The notes: generated by a model from the sequence alone, not told the origin. Positions 31,482 through 41,246 are shown, counted from the stretch's first letter. The stretch is DNA of 64,000 bases from Lysobacter sp. S4-A87 (GCF_022637455.1 NZ_CP093341.1:1364001-1428000); one strand, 5' to 3'. Numbers and translations: made by a program.

Positions 31482-31967
31482 TTACTTGACGATGCGCAGA
31501 TGCCCGCCGCGACGTGGCGTCGGCGTTGGCGCCTGCGGGCCGCCGTCATCGTCACCCTGCGGCGCCGGATCGCTGGGCACTGCGCTCAGGGTCGTGGTCA
31601 CGCCTTCTTCGGCGTTTTCGACATCGCCGTCGAGGTCACCGTCGTCGCCAGCGGCATGCACGTCATCCGGCAATGCCATGCCCTGCCCGGTCTCGCGGGC
31701 ATAGATCGCCAGCACCGCCTGCACCGGCACGCTGACCGGATAGCTGACGCCGCCAAAGCGGGCGCTGAAGCGGATGGCATCGTTGCCCATCTCCAGGTGC
31801 GAGACCGCACGCTCGGCGATATTGAGCACGATCTTGCCGTCCTTCACCGCGTGCATGGGCACCTGCACGCTCGGCCGTGCGGCATCGACCAGCAGGTGCG
31901 GGGTCATGCCGTTGTCGGCGATCCATTCGTACAACGCCCGCAGAAGATAGGGGCGGTGGCTGGTCAT
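31482..31967 (-). CDS. sspB: ClpXP protease specificity-enhancing factor SspB
   Basis: 161 residues. RPYLLRALYEWIADNGMTPHLLVDA at the N-terminus and the substrate-binding beta-barrel (NIAERAVSHLEMGNDAIRFSARFGG) match SspB, which delivers ssrA-tagged peptides to ClpXP. A long acidic, flexible linker ends in GGHLRIVK, the XB motif that docks on ClpX. I chose ATG 31967 (MTSHRPYLL) because AGGAAAG precedes it. Downstream of sspA on the same strand, with a strong terminator between them. Confidence 0.93.
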   Translation of the reverse strand: MTSHRPYLLRALYEWIADNGMTPHLLVDAARPSVQVPMHAVKDGKIVLNIAERAVSHLEMGNDAIRFSARFGGVSYPVSVPVQAVLAIYARETGQGMALPDDVHAAGDDGDLDGDVENAEEGVTTTLSAVPSDPAPQGDDDGGPQAPTPTPRRGGHLRIVK

Positions 31968-32037
31968 CGGGGGACTTTCCTGACTCATGCGGGCAAGTTT
32001 AGCGCCGTCGCGTCGTGGGCAGGTGGAAACCGGCGCC

Positions 32038-32068
32038 AAAAAAACGGAGCGGGCCGTGTGGCCCGCTC
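32038..32068 (-). terminator. Terminator after sspA
   Basis: GAGCGGGCC-ACAC-GGCCCGCTC then CGTTTTTTT on the minus strand, 26 bp after the sspA stop; sspB therefore probably has its own promoter or is read through. Confidence 0.88.
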
Positions 32069-32093
32069 GTCGGATCGGTGTCGCGGCCGCGGA

Positions 32094-32729
32094 TCAGGCC
32101 GGCATTTCGCGCAGTTTGCGTTCCTGCTCGGTCAGGCTGCGGGTGAAGCCGGGATTGCGGAAAATGCGGTTGCCGTAGTCCTCGATCGCCTTGCCGTCCT
32201 TGGGCATCGGCACGCCCAGCGCATCGAGCCGCCAGATGATCGGCGCCATCGCGCAGTCGGCCAGGCTCATCTCGGGATTGAGGAAGAACTTGCTCGCCTT
32301 GAACAGCGGCACCGAGGCGGTCAGCAGTTCCTTCAGGCGCTTGCGGCCGGCTTCGGCCTGGGCCTTGTTGCCCAGCTGGATGGCCTGCACCTGCGGCACC
32401 CAGTCGTGCTCCAGGCGCAGCATCGCAAGGCGCAGGCGTGCGCGCGAAAGCGGGTCGACCGGCATCAGCGGCGGGTGCGGGTAACGTTCGTCGAGGTACT
32501 CGCTGACCACGCTGGCCGCATAGAGCACCAGGTCACGCTCGACCAGGGTCGGCACCGAGTGGTACGGGTTGAGGTCGACGAGGTCTTCGGGGGGATTCTG
32601 CGGGTCGACCGGGACCAGATCGTAGGTGACACCTTTGGCCGCAAGCACCAGGCGCACGCGATGACACAGCACGCAATCGGTGGAGGAAAACAGCGTCAGG
32701 GCATTACGCATACGTGGACTCGCCGCCAT
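32094..32729 (-). CDS. sspA: Stringent starvation protein A
   Basis: 211 residues, glutathione-transferase fold. N-terminal thioredoxin-like half (LTLFSSTDCVLCHRVRLVLAAKG, about 12-34), PTLVERDLVLYAASVVSEYLDERYPHPPLMP and an all-helical C-half match SspA, an RNA-polymerase-binding regulator active in starvation and acid stress. I chose ATG 32729 (MAASPRMRNALTLF) because GAGAGG is upstream; the ATG at 32711 is an alternative. Follows petABC. Confidence 0.93.
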   Translation of the reverse strand: MAASPRMRNALTLFSSTDCVLCHRVRLVLAAKGVTYDLVPVDPQNPPEDLVDLNPYHSVPTLVERDLVLYAASVVSEYLDERYPHPPLMPVDPLSRARLRLAMLRLEHDWVPQVQAIQLGNKAQAEAGRKRLKELLTASVPLFKASKFFLNPEMSLADCAMAPIIWRLDALGVPMPKDGKAIEDYGNRIFRNPGFTRSLTEQERKLREMPA

Positions 32730-32833
32730 TATCGACCTCTCCCAGCCACCGGAATCCGCCAGTGGCAAGACGCCATCCACCCCGTGTGGACGGTCGTCAC
32801 GGCCTCGATCGCGCAGCCCGCCGCATCAACCAA

Positions 32834-32861
32834 GGAGCCCGCACATTGCTGGGCGGGCTCC
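32834..32861 (-). terminator. Hairpin after petC
   Basis: GGAGCCCGC / GCGGGCTCC stem with a 10-base loop, 18 bp after the petC stop; the T tail is weak. Confidence 0.55.
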
Positions 32862-32878
32862 AAGGGATACAGCAGCGA

Positions 32879-33664
32879 TCAGTGCTTGTCCACGTCTCGC
32901 CAGTACTCGATCTTGAGCAGGTAGGCGATGATGGTGAACATCGCCAGGAACAGGATCACCCACACGCCCAGACTCTGGCGCTTGAGGGCGGCCGGTTCGC
33001 CGGCGTACTCGAGGAAAGTGGTGATGTCGCGCACGGCCTGGTTGAAGCCCTTCTCGTCGAGCTGACCGGGCTGGGTCACCTTGAGCCCGTGCACCGGACG
33101 CTCGCCGGTCTTCTTGTCGGCTTCGCCGAACTCGGCGTGCTGGAGGCCCTGCAGTTCCCACAGCGGGTTCGGCATCGAGGCGTTCGGGAACAGCTGGTTG
33201 TTCCAGCCCAGCGGACGCGACTCGTCCAGGTAGAACGACTTCAGGTAGGTGTAGACCCAGTCGCTGCCGCGCACGCGGGCGATCAGGCTCAGGTCCGGCG
33301 GCATCTTGCCGAACCACTGGTTGGCGTGCTCCGGCGTCAGGCTGACCTGGATCTGCTCACCGACCTTGGCGCCGGTGAAATTCAGGTTGGCCATGACGTC
33401 GTCCTCGCTCAGGCCGAGGTCTTCGGCCATGCGCGAGTAACGCAGGTACTTGAGCGAATGGCAGCCCGAGCAGTAGTTCATGTACAGCTTGGCGCCGCGC
33501 TGCAGCGACGCCTGGTCGCCCAGGTCGGTGCCCGACTGCAGCAGGTGGCCACCCTCGGATGCGAAGGCGGTGACCGAGACCAACAGGCCGGCGGCAAAGA
33601 TGGCGAGCTTCTTCACGATGTGCGTCTTCTGGAAGGGCTGGCGGACGTCGGTCTGGTTATTCAT
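32879..33664 (-). CDS. petC: Ubiquinol-cytochrome c reductase cytochrome c1
   Basis: 261 residues. Signal sequence (KLAIFAAGLLVSVTAFAS), haem c site CSGCH (65-69), Met-ligand region and a C-terminal membrane anchor (LGVWVILFLAMFTIIAYLLKIEYW). It accepts electrons from the Rieske protein and passes them to a soluble cytochrome. It overlaps the petB end by 8 bp. Confidence 0.97.
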   Translation of the reverse strand: MNNQTDVRQPFQKTHIVKKLAIFAAGLLVSVTAFASEGGHLLQSGTDLGDQASLQRGAKLYMNYCSGCHSLKYLRYSRMAEDLGLSEDDVMANLNFTGAKVGEQIQVSLTPEHANQWFGKMPPDLSLIARVRGSDWVYTYLKSFYLDESRPLGWNNQLFPNASMPNPLWELQGLQHAEFGEADKKTGERPVHGLKVTQPGQLDEKGFNQAVRDITTFLEYAGEPAALKRQSLGVWVILFLAMFTIIAYLLKIEYWRDVDKH

Positions 33665-34916
33665 GCATCGTCACCCGTTCCGGCACCGGCTTGGTCTTGT
33701 CGAGCTTGGTCCACAGCGGCATGGTGATGAAGAAGGCGAAGTACAGGAAGGTCAGCACCTGGCCGATTCTGGTTTCGACCGGGTCGGTACCCGGGCCGGC
33801 GCCGATCTTGCCCAGCCACACGAAGCAGACCGCCAGCACGCCGAGCATCAGCTTGGTGATCCAGCCGCGGTACTTGTGCGACTTGACCGGCGACTTGTCC
33901 AGCCACGGCACCAGGAACAGCACCGCAATCGCCGAGAACATCACGATCACGCCGCTGAGCTTGTGCGGGATGACGCGCAACATCGCGTAGTACGGGGTGT
34001 AGTACCAGACCGGCTTGATGTGCTCCGGCGTCACCAGGCGGTTGGCCTCGGTGAAGTTGTCATGCTCCAGGAACCAGCCACCGAAGGCCGGCGCGAAGAA
34101 GATGACGAACGCGCAGATGATCAGGAAGAAGCCGACGCCGAACAGGTCCTTGACCGTGTAGTACGGGTGGAACGGGATGCCGTCGAGCGGCTTGGCCGCA
34201 TCCCAGCGGTTGCCCTTCGGACCCTTCTTGATGTCGACGCCGTCGGGGTTGTTGGAGCCAACCTCGTGCAGCGCGCCCAGGTGCAGCACGACCAGCAGCA
34301 GCAGCACCAGCGGCAGCGCGATCACGTGCAGGGCGAAGAAGCGGTTGAGCGTGGCATCGCCGGGCAGGTAGTCGCCCATGATCCACTCGGTCAGGCCGTT
34401 GCCGATCACCGGGATCGCGCCGAACAGCGAGATGATCACCTTGGCGCCCCAGAACGACATCTGGCCCCACGGCAGCACGTAGCCCATGAAGGCTTCGGCC
34501 ATGAGCACCAGGTAGATCAGCATGCCCAGGATCCACACCAGCTCGCGCGGCTTCTGGTACGAGCCGTACATCAGGCCGCGGAACATGTGCAGGTAGACGA
34601 CGATGAAGAACATCGACGCGCCGGTGGAGTGCATGTAGCGGATCAGCCAGCCCCACTCCACGTCACGCATGATGTATTCGACCGACGAGAACGCTTCGGC
34701 CGCGGACGGCTTGAAGTGCATCGTCAGGAAGATGCCGGTGACGATCTGGTTGACCAGCACCAGCAGCGCCAGCGAACCGAAGTAGTACCAGAAGTTGAAG
34801 TTCTTCGGTGCGTAGTACTCGGTCATGTGCTTGCGGTACGCCGGCATCATGCCGGGCGCGCGCGCGTTGACCCAATCCCAGGCGCCGAGGGCGGTGCGGG
34901 TAATGATGTTCGACAT
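33657..34916 (-). CDS. petB: Ubiquinol-cytochrome c reductase cytochrome b
   Basis: 419 residues with eight or nine transmembrane helices. Haem-ligand His pairs (YMHSTGASMFFIVVYLHMFRG and FALHVIALPLVLLLLVVLHLGALHEVGSNNPDG) and the Qo-site PEWY-like segment (PEHIKPVWYYTPYYAML) are visible. Core quinone-oxidising subunit of the bc1 complex in the inner membrane. Three bases after the petA stop. Confidence 0.97.
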   Translation of the reverse strand: MSNIITRTALGAWDWVNARAPGMMPAYRKHMTEYYAPKNFNFWYYFGSLALLVLVNQIVTGIFLTMHFKPSAAEAFSSVEYIMRDVEWGWLIRYMHSTGASMFFIVVYLHMFRGLMYGSYQKPRELVWILGMLIYLVLMAEAFMGYVLPWGQMSFWGAKVIISLFGAIPVIGNGLTEWIMGDYLPGDATLNRFFALHVIALPLVLLLLVVLHLGALHEVGSNNPDGVDIKKGPKGNRWDAAKPLDGIPFHPYYTVKDLFGVGFFLIICAFVIFFAPAFGGWFLEHDNFTEANRLVTPEHIKPVWYYTPYYAMLRVIPHKLSGVIVMFSAIAVLFLVPWLDKSPVKSHKYRGWITKLMLGVLAVCFVWLGKIGAGPGTDPVETRIGQVLTFLYFAFFITMPLWTKLDKTKPVPERVTMHE

Positions 34917-34919
34917 GAC

Positions 34920-35543
34920 TTACGCCGCTCCCTTGCTGCCGGACGACGGATCGACGCCGATCACGATCGTGGTGTCGCTCTCATAGTGGTGCGGCGGCAC
35001 GACCAGGTTGGTCGGCGCCGGGACGCCCTGGAACACGCGACCGGCCATGTCGAAGCGCGACTTGTGGCACGGGCAGAAGTAACCGCCCTTCCAGTCGTCG
35101 TCGAACGGCTCGGGGCGGATCTCGGCCTTCATTTCCGGCGAGCAGCCCAGGTGCGTGCACAGGCCGACCAGCACGGAGATATCCGGCTTGATCGAGCGCA
35201 GCTCGCCGGTGATGTAGGCCGGCTGCTGGTCCTTGTTTTCCGACTTCGGATCGCGCAGGCGCGCGTCCAGGGTCGGCAACGCGTCAAGGATCGCCTTGGA
35301 ACGCTTGACGATCCAGATGGGCTGGCCGCGCCACTCGAGGATCATGCGCTGGCCTTCGCCGAGCGCGCTGATGTCCGCCGAGATCGGAGCGCCGGCGAGC
35401 TTGGCTCGGGCACTCGGGTTCCAGGACTTGATGAACGGTACCGCCACAAAACCGGCCCCGACCGCACCGACCACGGCAGTGGTCGCGGTCAGGAACCGAC
35501 GGCGGCCCTGGTTGACAGGATCGTGGACCCCTTGGTTGGCCAT
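34920..35543 (-). CDS. petA: Ubiquinol-cytochrome c reductase Rieske Fe-S subunit
   Basis: 207 residues. The N-terminal RRRFLTATTAVVGAVGAGF is a twin-arginine-like signal anchor. The Rieske [2Fe-2S] ligands lie in CTHLGC (129-134) and CPCH (157-160), each with a disulfide Cys. ATG 35543 has GGAG upstream and gives the family length. First gene of petABC; its promoter must lie in 35544-35720. Confidence 0.97.
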   Translation of the reverse strand: MANQGVHDPVNQGRRRFLTATTAVVGAVGAGFVAVPFIKSWNPSARAKLAGAPISADISALGEGQRMILEWRGQPIWIVKRSKAILDALPTLDARLRDPKSENKDQQPAYITGELRSIKPDISVLVGLCTHLGCSPEMKAEIRPEPFDDDWKGGYFCPCHKSRFDMAGRVFQGVPAPTNLVVPPHHYESDTTIVIGVDPSSGSKGAA

Positions 35544-35720
35544 CCGGCACTCCGCAAAGCTGTTCGAAGTTACACCGCGTAGCCAGCCACTGGCGACGGC
35601 TCGCGGCACAAAAGACGGGGAAGTGTAACGGAACGGTGAATGGCCCGACAATCCGCCGATGTTGCGCAAACCGCCCGCTGGGGCCCGGCAGGCGCCCGGC
35701 AGGCCCTTAAAACCCTCAAA

Positions 35721-36686
35721 TCAGCGGACGACGCTGCCCGCGCCGCGGTAACGCTCGGCCAGCTGGGCCACGCGGACGACGTAGCGCTGGGTTTCGCTGT
35801 AGGGCGGCACGCCCTTGTACTTGTCCACGGCGCCCTCGCCGGCGTTGTAGCCGGCCGCGGCCAGGGTCAGGTTGTTGTTGAAGCGCTTGAGCAGCCAGGC
35901 CAGGTACTGCACGCCCCCCTGGATGTTCTGGCTGGCGTCGAAGGCGTTGCTGACGCCGAAGCGCCGCGCCGTCGCCGGCATCAGCTGCATCAGGCCCTGC
36001 GCGCCCACGCGCGAGAGCGCATTGGGGTTGTAGGCCGATTCGGCATGGATGATGGCGCGCACGATCGACTCGTCGACCCCGTGCTGGCGGGCGGCGGCGG
36101 CGATCTCGTTGCGGTAGGCGTCGGTGTTGAGCCGGACCGTGCCGAAGTTCACCCCAGGCCGGGCCCCGCAGGCGTAGCAGCTCTCGATGTAGCTGTAGCG
36201 GATGGTGCGCACCGCGCTGGCATTGGCCACGCCCCGCGGCGCCTGGCTGGTGTAGTGCCGGACCCCGTCCTTGATGTACGAGTAGACCTGCCCGCGGATG
36301 ACGCGCGGCGCCGTGCTGCTGGCGGGCGACATGGCGGCCGGCGCCGGCGTGGCAACGGCCGGCACGTTCATGGCGGCAGGCACGGCGGCCAGCCCTGCCG
36401 GCGCCGCGGACTGGATCGCGACGGGCGACCCGGCGACGGCGTTGACCGGCACGGTGCTGCCAATCGCGGCGGCGGATGCGGCGGAAGCCTTGGCCTTGGG
36501 CGCCGATGCGGACCGATGCTCCGCCCCACCCGATTGGCTGACGACGATGCAGTGGGCGCCCGAGGGCTTCTTGTTGACGTAGCTGCGGGTGCCGTCAGGC
36601 ATGTCGCAACGGTACAGGGCGCCGGCCACGGACGGAGCCGCAGCCAGCAGACAGGCAATCCCCAGTAGCAGTGAGCCCCCTCTCAT
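35721..36686 (-). CDS. Lytic transglycosylase (SLT family), paralogue 1
   Basis: 321 residues. Signal peptide (LLLGIACLLAAAPSVAGA), an N-terminal YRCDMPDGTRSYVNKKP element of the DUF4124 type, an Ala-rich linker, then the Slt catalytic domain: ESAYNPNALSRVGAQGLMQLMPATARRFGV carries the catalytic Glu, followed by AAGYNAGEGAVDKY. It would cleave peptidoglycan in the periplasm, forming 1,6-anhydro-muropeptides. A conserved YIESCYACG motif precedes the catalytic domain and recurs in the next gene. Confidence 0.92.
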   Translation of the reverse strand: MRGGSLLLGIACLLAAAPSVAGALYRCDMPDGTRSYVNKKPSGAHCIVVSQSGGAEHRSASAPKAKASAASAAAIGSTVPVNAVAGSPVAIQSAAPAGLAAVPAAMNVPAVATPAPAAMSPASSTAPRVIRGQVYSYIKDGVRHYTSQAPRGVANASAVRTIRYSYIESCYACGARPGVNFGTVRLNTDAYRNEIAAAARQHGVDESIVRAIIHAESAYNPNALSRVGAQGLMQLMPATARRFGVSNAFDASQNIQGGVQYLAWLLKRFNNNLTLAAAGYNAGEGAVDKYKGVPPYSETQRYVVRVAQLAERYRGAGSVVR

Positions 36687-36864
36687 GGCCGCGAGTGTGT
36701 CCTGTCCCCTTTACCGCTACAAGTGCTTGATCAGGCTGGCTGGAGCGAAACGTGACCCGTGCCGCGTCGCGCCTGTCGCCGCTTTCGAACCCTGCTTCCC
36801 ATGGCGGGCGAGGTCGGAGCCCCACCTCCGCCCTCGCCCTCCCGGGCCCCTGTCATTGCCTCGC

Positions 36865-37749
36865 TCAGGGCGCTGCCCTGGCGTTTCGATACCGGTCGGC
36901 CAGCACTGCGACGCGTTCGACGTAGCGCTGGGTCTCGCTGTACGGCGGCACGCCCCGATAGCGGTCCACTGCGCCCTCACCGGCGTTGTAACCGGCCGCG
37001 GCGAGGGTCAGGTTGCCGTTGAAGCGCTTGAGCAGCCACGCCAGATACTGCACGCCGCCGCGGATGTTCTGCCCGATATCGAAGACGTTGGCGACACCGA
37101 AGCGCCGCGCCGTGTCCGGCATCAGCTGCATCAGGCCCTGCGCCCCGACCCGCGACAGCGCGCGCGGGTTGTAGGCCGATTCGGCATGGATCACCGCCCG
37201 CACCACTGATTCGTCGACGCCGAAATCGCGCGCGGCCGAGGCGATCTCGCGCCGGTAGGCATCGGTGTTGAGGCTGACCGTGCCGAAGTCCACGCCCGGC
37301 TGCAGGTCACAGGCGTAGCAGGTTTCCATGTACGTGTAGCGCACACGGCTGACCGGGCCGATGCCCGCCGCGGCCTCTGGACGGCGGCTGCTGTAAACCA
37401 GTTCGCCGCCACTGGTGTAGCTGTAGACCTCGCCCTGAGCGACCCGCATCGAAACCGGGGCAACCGGCGCAGCCGTGGCAGTACTGGCTACCTGGGGTTG
37501 CTGCAGTTCGCGCGCGACGGGCGGCAGCTGGGCGGTTTCGCCGACCCGGGCCGGCATCGACGGCTGGCTGACCCGGCCCAGCGGCGCCGCGTCGACGGTG
37601 CCCGGGCAGGCCGGCGCGGAGACCGCCCCGGCGGACGCCACCAGCGGCTCGCCGGCACGCTCGCAGCGTCCCGGGCCCGCGGCCACCACCGGCGACAACG
37701 CCAGCAGGCACACGACCCGCAGCCACCACGCACCTGCCTTCACGGACAT
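36865..37749 (-). CDS. Lytic transglycosylase (SLT family), paralogue 2
   Basis: 294 residues. Signal peptide, Pro/Ala-rich linker, then the same SLT domain as the previous gene (ESAYNPRALSRVGAQGLMQLMPDTARRFGV, AAGYNAGEGAVDRY) and the same pre-domain motif YMETCYACD. The C-terminal 180 residues are nearly the same as paralogue 1, while the N-terminal parts differ and this copy lacks the YRCDMPDG element. It is divergent from miaB and 178 bp upstream of paralogue 1; a tandem duplication is likely. Confidence 0.92.
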   Translation of the reverse strand: MSVKAGAWWLRVVCLLALSPVVAAGPGRCERAGEPLVASAGAVSAPACPGTVDAAPLGRVSQPSMPARVGETAQLPPVARELQQPQVASTATAAPVAPVSMRVAQGEVYSYTSGGELVYSSRRPEAAAGIGPVSRVRYTYMETCYACDLQPGVDFGTVSLNTDAYRREIASAARDFGVDESVVRAVIHAESAYNPRALSRVGAQGLMQLMPDTARRFGVANVFDIGQNIRGGVQYLAWLLKRFNGNLTLAAAGYNAGEGAVDRYRGVPPYSETQRYVERVAVLADRYRNARAAP

Positions 37750-37913
37750 TCCCTCGACCCCGTCGGCGCACGTCGCGCCCTGCCCTTTCCTTCACCAACG
37801 CGAACCACGGCCCGACCCGGCCCGCCCCCTCTGCCGGCGCACCCGGACCGGCGCGGGTAGAATGACGGCCCCTCCGGCGCGGAATAACCGCCGCCCCTCC
37901 CGGATCGAGCCAG

Positions 37914-39311
37914 ATGACCGACACGACTGCCCCAGCCGCTCCCGTCTCCACGGGCGCCAAAAAGCTCTTCATCCAGACCCACGGTTGCCAGATGAACGAG
38001 TACGACTCGGCCAAGATGGCCGACGTGCTCGCCGCCAGCGACGGCATGGAGCTGACCGACAACGTCGACGAAGCCGACGTCATCCTGATCAACACCTGCT
38101 CGATCCGCGAGAAGGCCCAGGAGAAGGTCTTCAGCCAGCTCGGCCGCTGGAAGGCGCTCAAGCAGGGCGACCGCCCGGTGGTGATCGGGGTCGGCGGCTG
38201 CGTCGCCTCGCAGGAAGGCGAAGCGATCGTCAAGCGCGCGCCGTACGTCGACCTGGTGTTCGGACCGCAGACCCTGCACCGCCTGCCCGAACTGATCGCC
38301 GCCAAGCGCGCCACCGGCCTGCCCCAGGTCGACATCAGCTTCCCCGAGATCGAGAAGTTCGACCGCCTGCCCGAGCCGCGTGCCGATGGCCCCAGCGCGT
38401 TCGTCTCGATCATGGAAGGCTGCTCGAAGTACTGCTCGTTCTGCGTGGTGCCCTACACCCGCGGCGAGGAAATCAGCCGTCCGTTCGAGGACGTGCTGGT
38501 CGAAGTCGCCGACCTGGCCTCGCAGGGCGTGCGCGAGATCAACCTGCTCGGCCAGAACGTCAACGCCTACCGCGGGCCCATCGCTCCGGGCGAGGACAGC
38601 GGCGAGGACGGCGGCGAGGCAGAAGTCGCCGACCTGGGCCTGCTGATCCGCACCATCGCCGAGATCGAAGGCATCGGCCGTATCCGCTTCACCACCTCGC
38701 ATCCGCTGGAGTTCTCCGACTCGCTGATCGAGGCCTACCGCGACGTGCCCAAGCTGGCCAACTACCTGCACCTGCCGGTGCAGGCCGGCAGCGACCGAAT
38801 CCTGGCGGCGATGAAGCGCGGCTACACCGCGCTGGAGTTCAAGCAGAAGATCCGCAAGCTGCGCGCCGTGCGCCCGGACATCTCGGTGTCGTCGGACTTC
38901 ATCGTCGGCTTCCCGGGCGAGACCGATGGCGACTTCGACAAGACCATGAAGCTGATCGAGGACGTTGGCTTCGACCAGTCGTTCTCCTTCATCTACTCGC
39001 GTCGCCCGGGCACACCGGCCGCCGACCTGGAAGACAGCGTCTCCAGCGAGGAAAAGCACGCGCGCCTGTCGCGCCTGCAGGCAGCGATCAACGACAACGC
39101 CCGCAAGATCGGCCAGTCCATGGTCGGCAGCGTGCAGAGCGTGCTGGTCGAGGGCCCCTCGAAGAAGGACCCGAACGAGCTGACCGGCAAGACCGAGAAC
39201 ATGCGCTCGGTGAACTTCCCGGGCCACCCGCGCCTGGTCGGCCAGTTCGTCGACGTGGTGATCACCGAAGCGCTGAGCAATTCGCTGCGCGGACGCGTAG
39301 CGACCGCGTGA
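37914..39311 (+). CDS. miaB: tRNA-2-methylthio-N6-dimethylallyladenosine synthase
   Basis: 465 residues. Three cluster-I Cys at 25, 62 and 96 ([21 protein letters not shown]), the radical-SAM triad CSKYCSFC (170-177), and a C-terminal TRAM domain (about 400-465). It methylthiolates i6A37 in tRNAs reading UNN codons. An acidic insert ([14 protein letters not shown], about 224-237) is extra compared with E. coli. Usually next to phoH-ybeY-corC; here a 6-kb block separates them. Confidence 0.97.
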   Translation: MTDTTAPAAPVSTGAKKLFIQTHGCQMNEYDSAKMADVLAASDGMELTDNVDEADVILINTCSIREKAQEKVFSQLGRWKALKQGDRPVVIGVGGCVASQEGEAIVKRAPYVDLVFGPQTLHRLPELIAAKRATGLPQVDISFPEIEKFDRLPEPRADGPSAFVSIMEGCSKYCSFCVVPYTRGEEISRPFEDVLVEVADLASQGVREINLLGQNVNAYRGPIAPGEDSGEDGGEAEVADLGLLIRTIAEIEGIGRIRFTTSHPLEFSDSLIEAYRDVPKLANYLHLPVQAGSDRILAAMKRGYTALEFKQKIRKLRAVRPDISVSSDFIVGFPGETDGDFDKTMKLIEDVGFDQSFSFIYSRRPGTPAADLEDSVSSEEKHARLSRLQAAINDNARKIGQSMVGSVQSVLVEGPSKKDPNELTGKTENMRSVNFPGHPRLVGQFVDVVITEALSNSLRGRVATA

Positions 39312-39314
39312 TCC

Positions 39315-39412
39315 GGTAGCCCGGGTAAGGCCGCAGGCCGCACCCGGGGTCCTGTGGCCGTTTCCCTGCGTCGTTTCCCCGGGTGCGCTTCGCTTACCCG
39401 GGCTACTTGGCT
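39315..39412. repeat. Inverted repeat GTAGCCCGGGTAAG..CTTACCCGGGCTAC between miaB and amidohydrolase gene
   Basis: GTAGCCCGGGTAAG (39318-39331) and its exact reverse complement (about 39393-39408) flank 60 bp; inner arms CACCCGGGG and CCCCGGGTG repeat the symmetry. It lies between convergent genes and overlaps the end of the amidohydrolase gene. This is a dispersed xanthomonad-type repeat and may act as a terminator. Confidence 0.75.
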
Positions 39413-41067
39413 GCGCGGTAGACCGGGCGGCCGTCGACGTACGTCGCTTCGACGGTCAGTTCGCGCAGGCGCGCCGGCGCGATCGCCAGCGGGTCTTCTT
39501 TCAGCACGACGAAATCGGCGCGCTTGCCGACCGCGAGGCTGCCGACTTCGCTCTCGGCAAACCCGGCATAGGCGGCGTCGAGGGTGAAGCCGCGCAGGGC
39601 TTCGAACGCTGTCAGCTTCTCCTGCGGGAACCAGCCGCCGAGGGGCAGCCCGTGCGAATCAGCGCGGGTGGCGGCCGAATAGAGCCCGAAGCGCGGATCC
39701 ACCGATTCCACCGGGAAGTCCGAGCCAAGGGCGAGGCGTGCGCCGCTGTCGCGCAGCTGGCGCCACGCATAGGCGCCGACGATGCGTTGCGGTCCGACAC
39801 GGTCTTCCGCCCACGGCATGTCGCTGGTGGCGTGGGTCGGTTGCATCGACGCGATCACGTGCAACTGCGCCAGGCGCGGCAGGTCCTGCGGCGTCAGCAC
39901 CTGGGCGTGCTCGATGCGCCAGCGGTGGTCGCCCGCCGCGTCCGCACCCAGCGCCTTCGCATAGGCTTCGAGCACTTCGTGGTTGCCGCGGTCGCCGATG
40001 GCGTGCGTCGCCACCTGCACGCCGCAGCCCTTGGCCTTGATCGCCGCGGCCAGCAATGCCTCGGGCGACACCAGCATCAGGCCGCGGTTGCCGTGGTCGT
40101 CGCTGTAATCCTGCAGCATCGCCGCACCGCGACTGCCCAGCGCGCCGTCGGCGTAGAGCTTGACGGTGCGCATCTGCAGGCGCCCGGACGGATGCCGGTA
40201 GAGGCCGTCGCGGCAGATCTGCGCAAGCGCGTCGCCATCGCCGGCAGCCATCGCGGTGATCCGCAGCGGCATTTCGTTGCGGTCGGCCAGGCGGCGGTAG
40301 CGCTGCAGTTCGGCCAGGCTGACGCCGGCGTCGTGGACGCCGGTCAGGCCGTGCTCGACTGCGGACTGCATGCCCAGCACCAACGCGCGTTCGGCCGTGG
40401 CGTCATCGAGCGGCGGTCGCGACTCGTCGACCAGTGCCATCGCGCCGTCGACGAATATGCCCGTGGGCTTGCCGACGGCATCGCGTTCGATGCGGCCGCC
40501 ATCGGGCTGCCACTTGCCGGCCAGATCGCGCTTTACCGCGCGCATCGCCGCGCTGTTGGCCCAGCCGGCGTGGCCGTCGATGCGCTCCAGCCAGACCGGG
40601 CGATCGGGAAACACCGCATCCAGGTCGGCCGCGCTGGGGAAACGCTTCTCGGGCCAGTCGTTCTGGTCCCAGCCGCGCCCGATCAGCCACGCATCGGCCG
40701 GCAGCTTGGCGGCGAACTCGCGCAGGCGCCGGATCACCTCATCCTTGCTGGTCGCATCGACCAGGTCGGCGGTGAGCATCGTCAGCCCGAGGCCGGAGAC
40801 GTGGGCATGTGCGTCGATCAGGCCGGGGATGACCGTGGCGTCACCGGCATCGACGCGCTTGGCCTTGGGGTAACGCTTGAGCAGTGCGGCGGTTTGCCCA
40901 AGGGCGAGGATCTGCCCACTGCCGTCGTAGGCCAGTGCCTGCACGCGCGGCTGGGCGGTATCCATCGTGTGGATCCTGGCCGCGCTCAGTACTGTGACCT
41001 CGGCCGCAGTTGCGCTGCCGGCCAGCGTGAGCAGCAACGTCGAAATGGCCAATCCGAGCTTGTGCAT
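39403..41067 (-). CDS. Exported YtcJ-like amidohydrolase
   Basis: 554 residues. Signal peptide HKLGLAISTLLLTLAGSATA, then the amidohydrolase-3 fold: N-terminal beta-sandwich, GLIDAHAHVSGLG (metal-binding HxH), carboxylated-Lys or Glu region, HAIGDRGNHEVL, RIEHAQVL, and C-terminal LGSDFPVESVDPRFGLYSA with the metal-binding Asp. The family cleaves amide or enamine bonds; the substrate is unknown. I chose ATG 41067 (GGGGAGGGC upstream) over an ATG 60 bp upstream so that the signal peptide is at the start. Confidence 0.88.
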   Translation of the reverse strand: MHKLGLAISTLLLTLAGSATAAEVTVLSAARIHTMDTAQPRVQALAYDGSGQILALGQTAALLKRYPKAKRVDAGDATVIPGLIDAHAHVSGLGLTMLTADLVDATSKDEVIRRLREFAAKLPADAWLIGRGWDQNDWPEKRFPSAADLDAVFPDRPVWLERIDGHAGWANSAAMRAVKRDLAGKWQPDGGRIERDAVGKPTGIFVDGAMALVDESRPPLDDATAERALVLGMQSAVEHGLTGVHDAGVSLAELQRYRRLADRNEMPLRITAMAAGDGDALAQICRDGLYRHPSGRLQMRTVKLYADGALGSRGAAMLQDYSDDHGNRGLMLVSPEALLAAAIKAKGCGVQVATHAIGDRGNHEVLEAYAKALGADAAGDHRWRIEHAQVLTPQDLPRLAQLHVIASMQPTHATSDMPWAEDRVGPQRIVGAYAWRQLRDSGARLALGSDFPVESVDPRFGLYSAATRADSHGLPLGGWFPQEKLTAFEALRGFTLDAAYAGFAESEVGSLAVGKRADFVVLKEDPLAIAPARLRELTVEATYVDGRPVYRAAK

Positions 41068-41202
41068 TACGCCCTCCCCAGGCGATTGGAGCCTGGCGAC
41101 TTTGCGCAATGATGCGTTGGCGTGCAAGTCGCGGGGAGACGGGACGTCCCCACCGCCATCACCGCGCCGCCATCACCGCGCCGCCATCACCGCGCCGCCA
41201 TC

Positions 41203-41246
41203 CCCGCGACCGTCATCCCCGCGAACGCCGGATGACCGGCGGGCGC
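41203..41246. repeat. REP-like repeat after the ABC permease gene
   Basis: CGTCATCCCCGCGAACGCCGGATGACCGGCG, a diverged copy of the REP found near pheS. Upstream (41155-41200) there is a short tandem array, ATCACCGCGCCGCC repeated about four times. Confidence 0.7.

Noticed and set aside
41155-41200. Short ATCACCGCGCCGCC tandem repeat as minisatellite gene element
   Set aside because: Only about four imperfect copies in intergenic DNA; recorded under the nearby repeat only.
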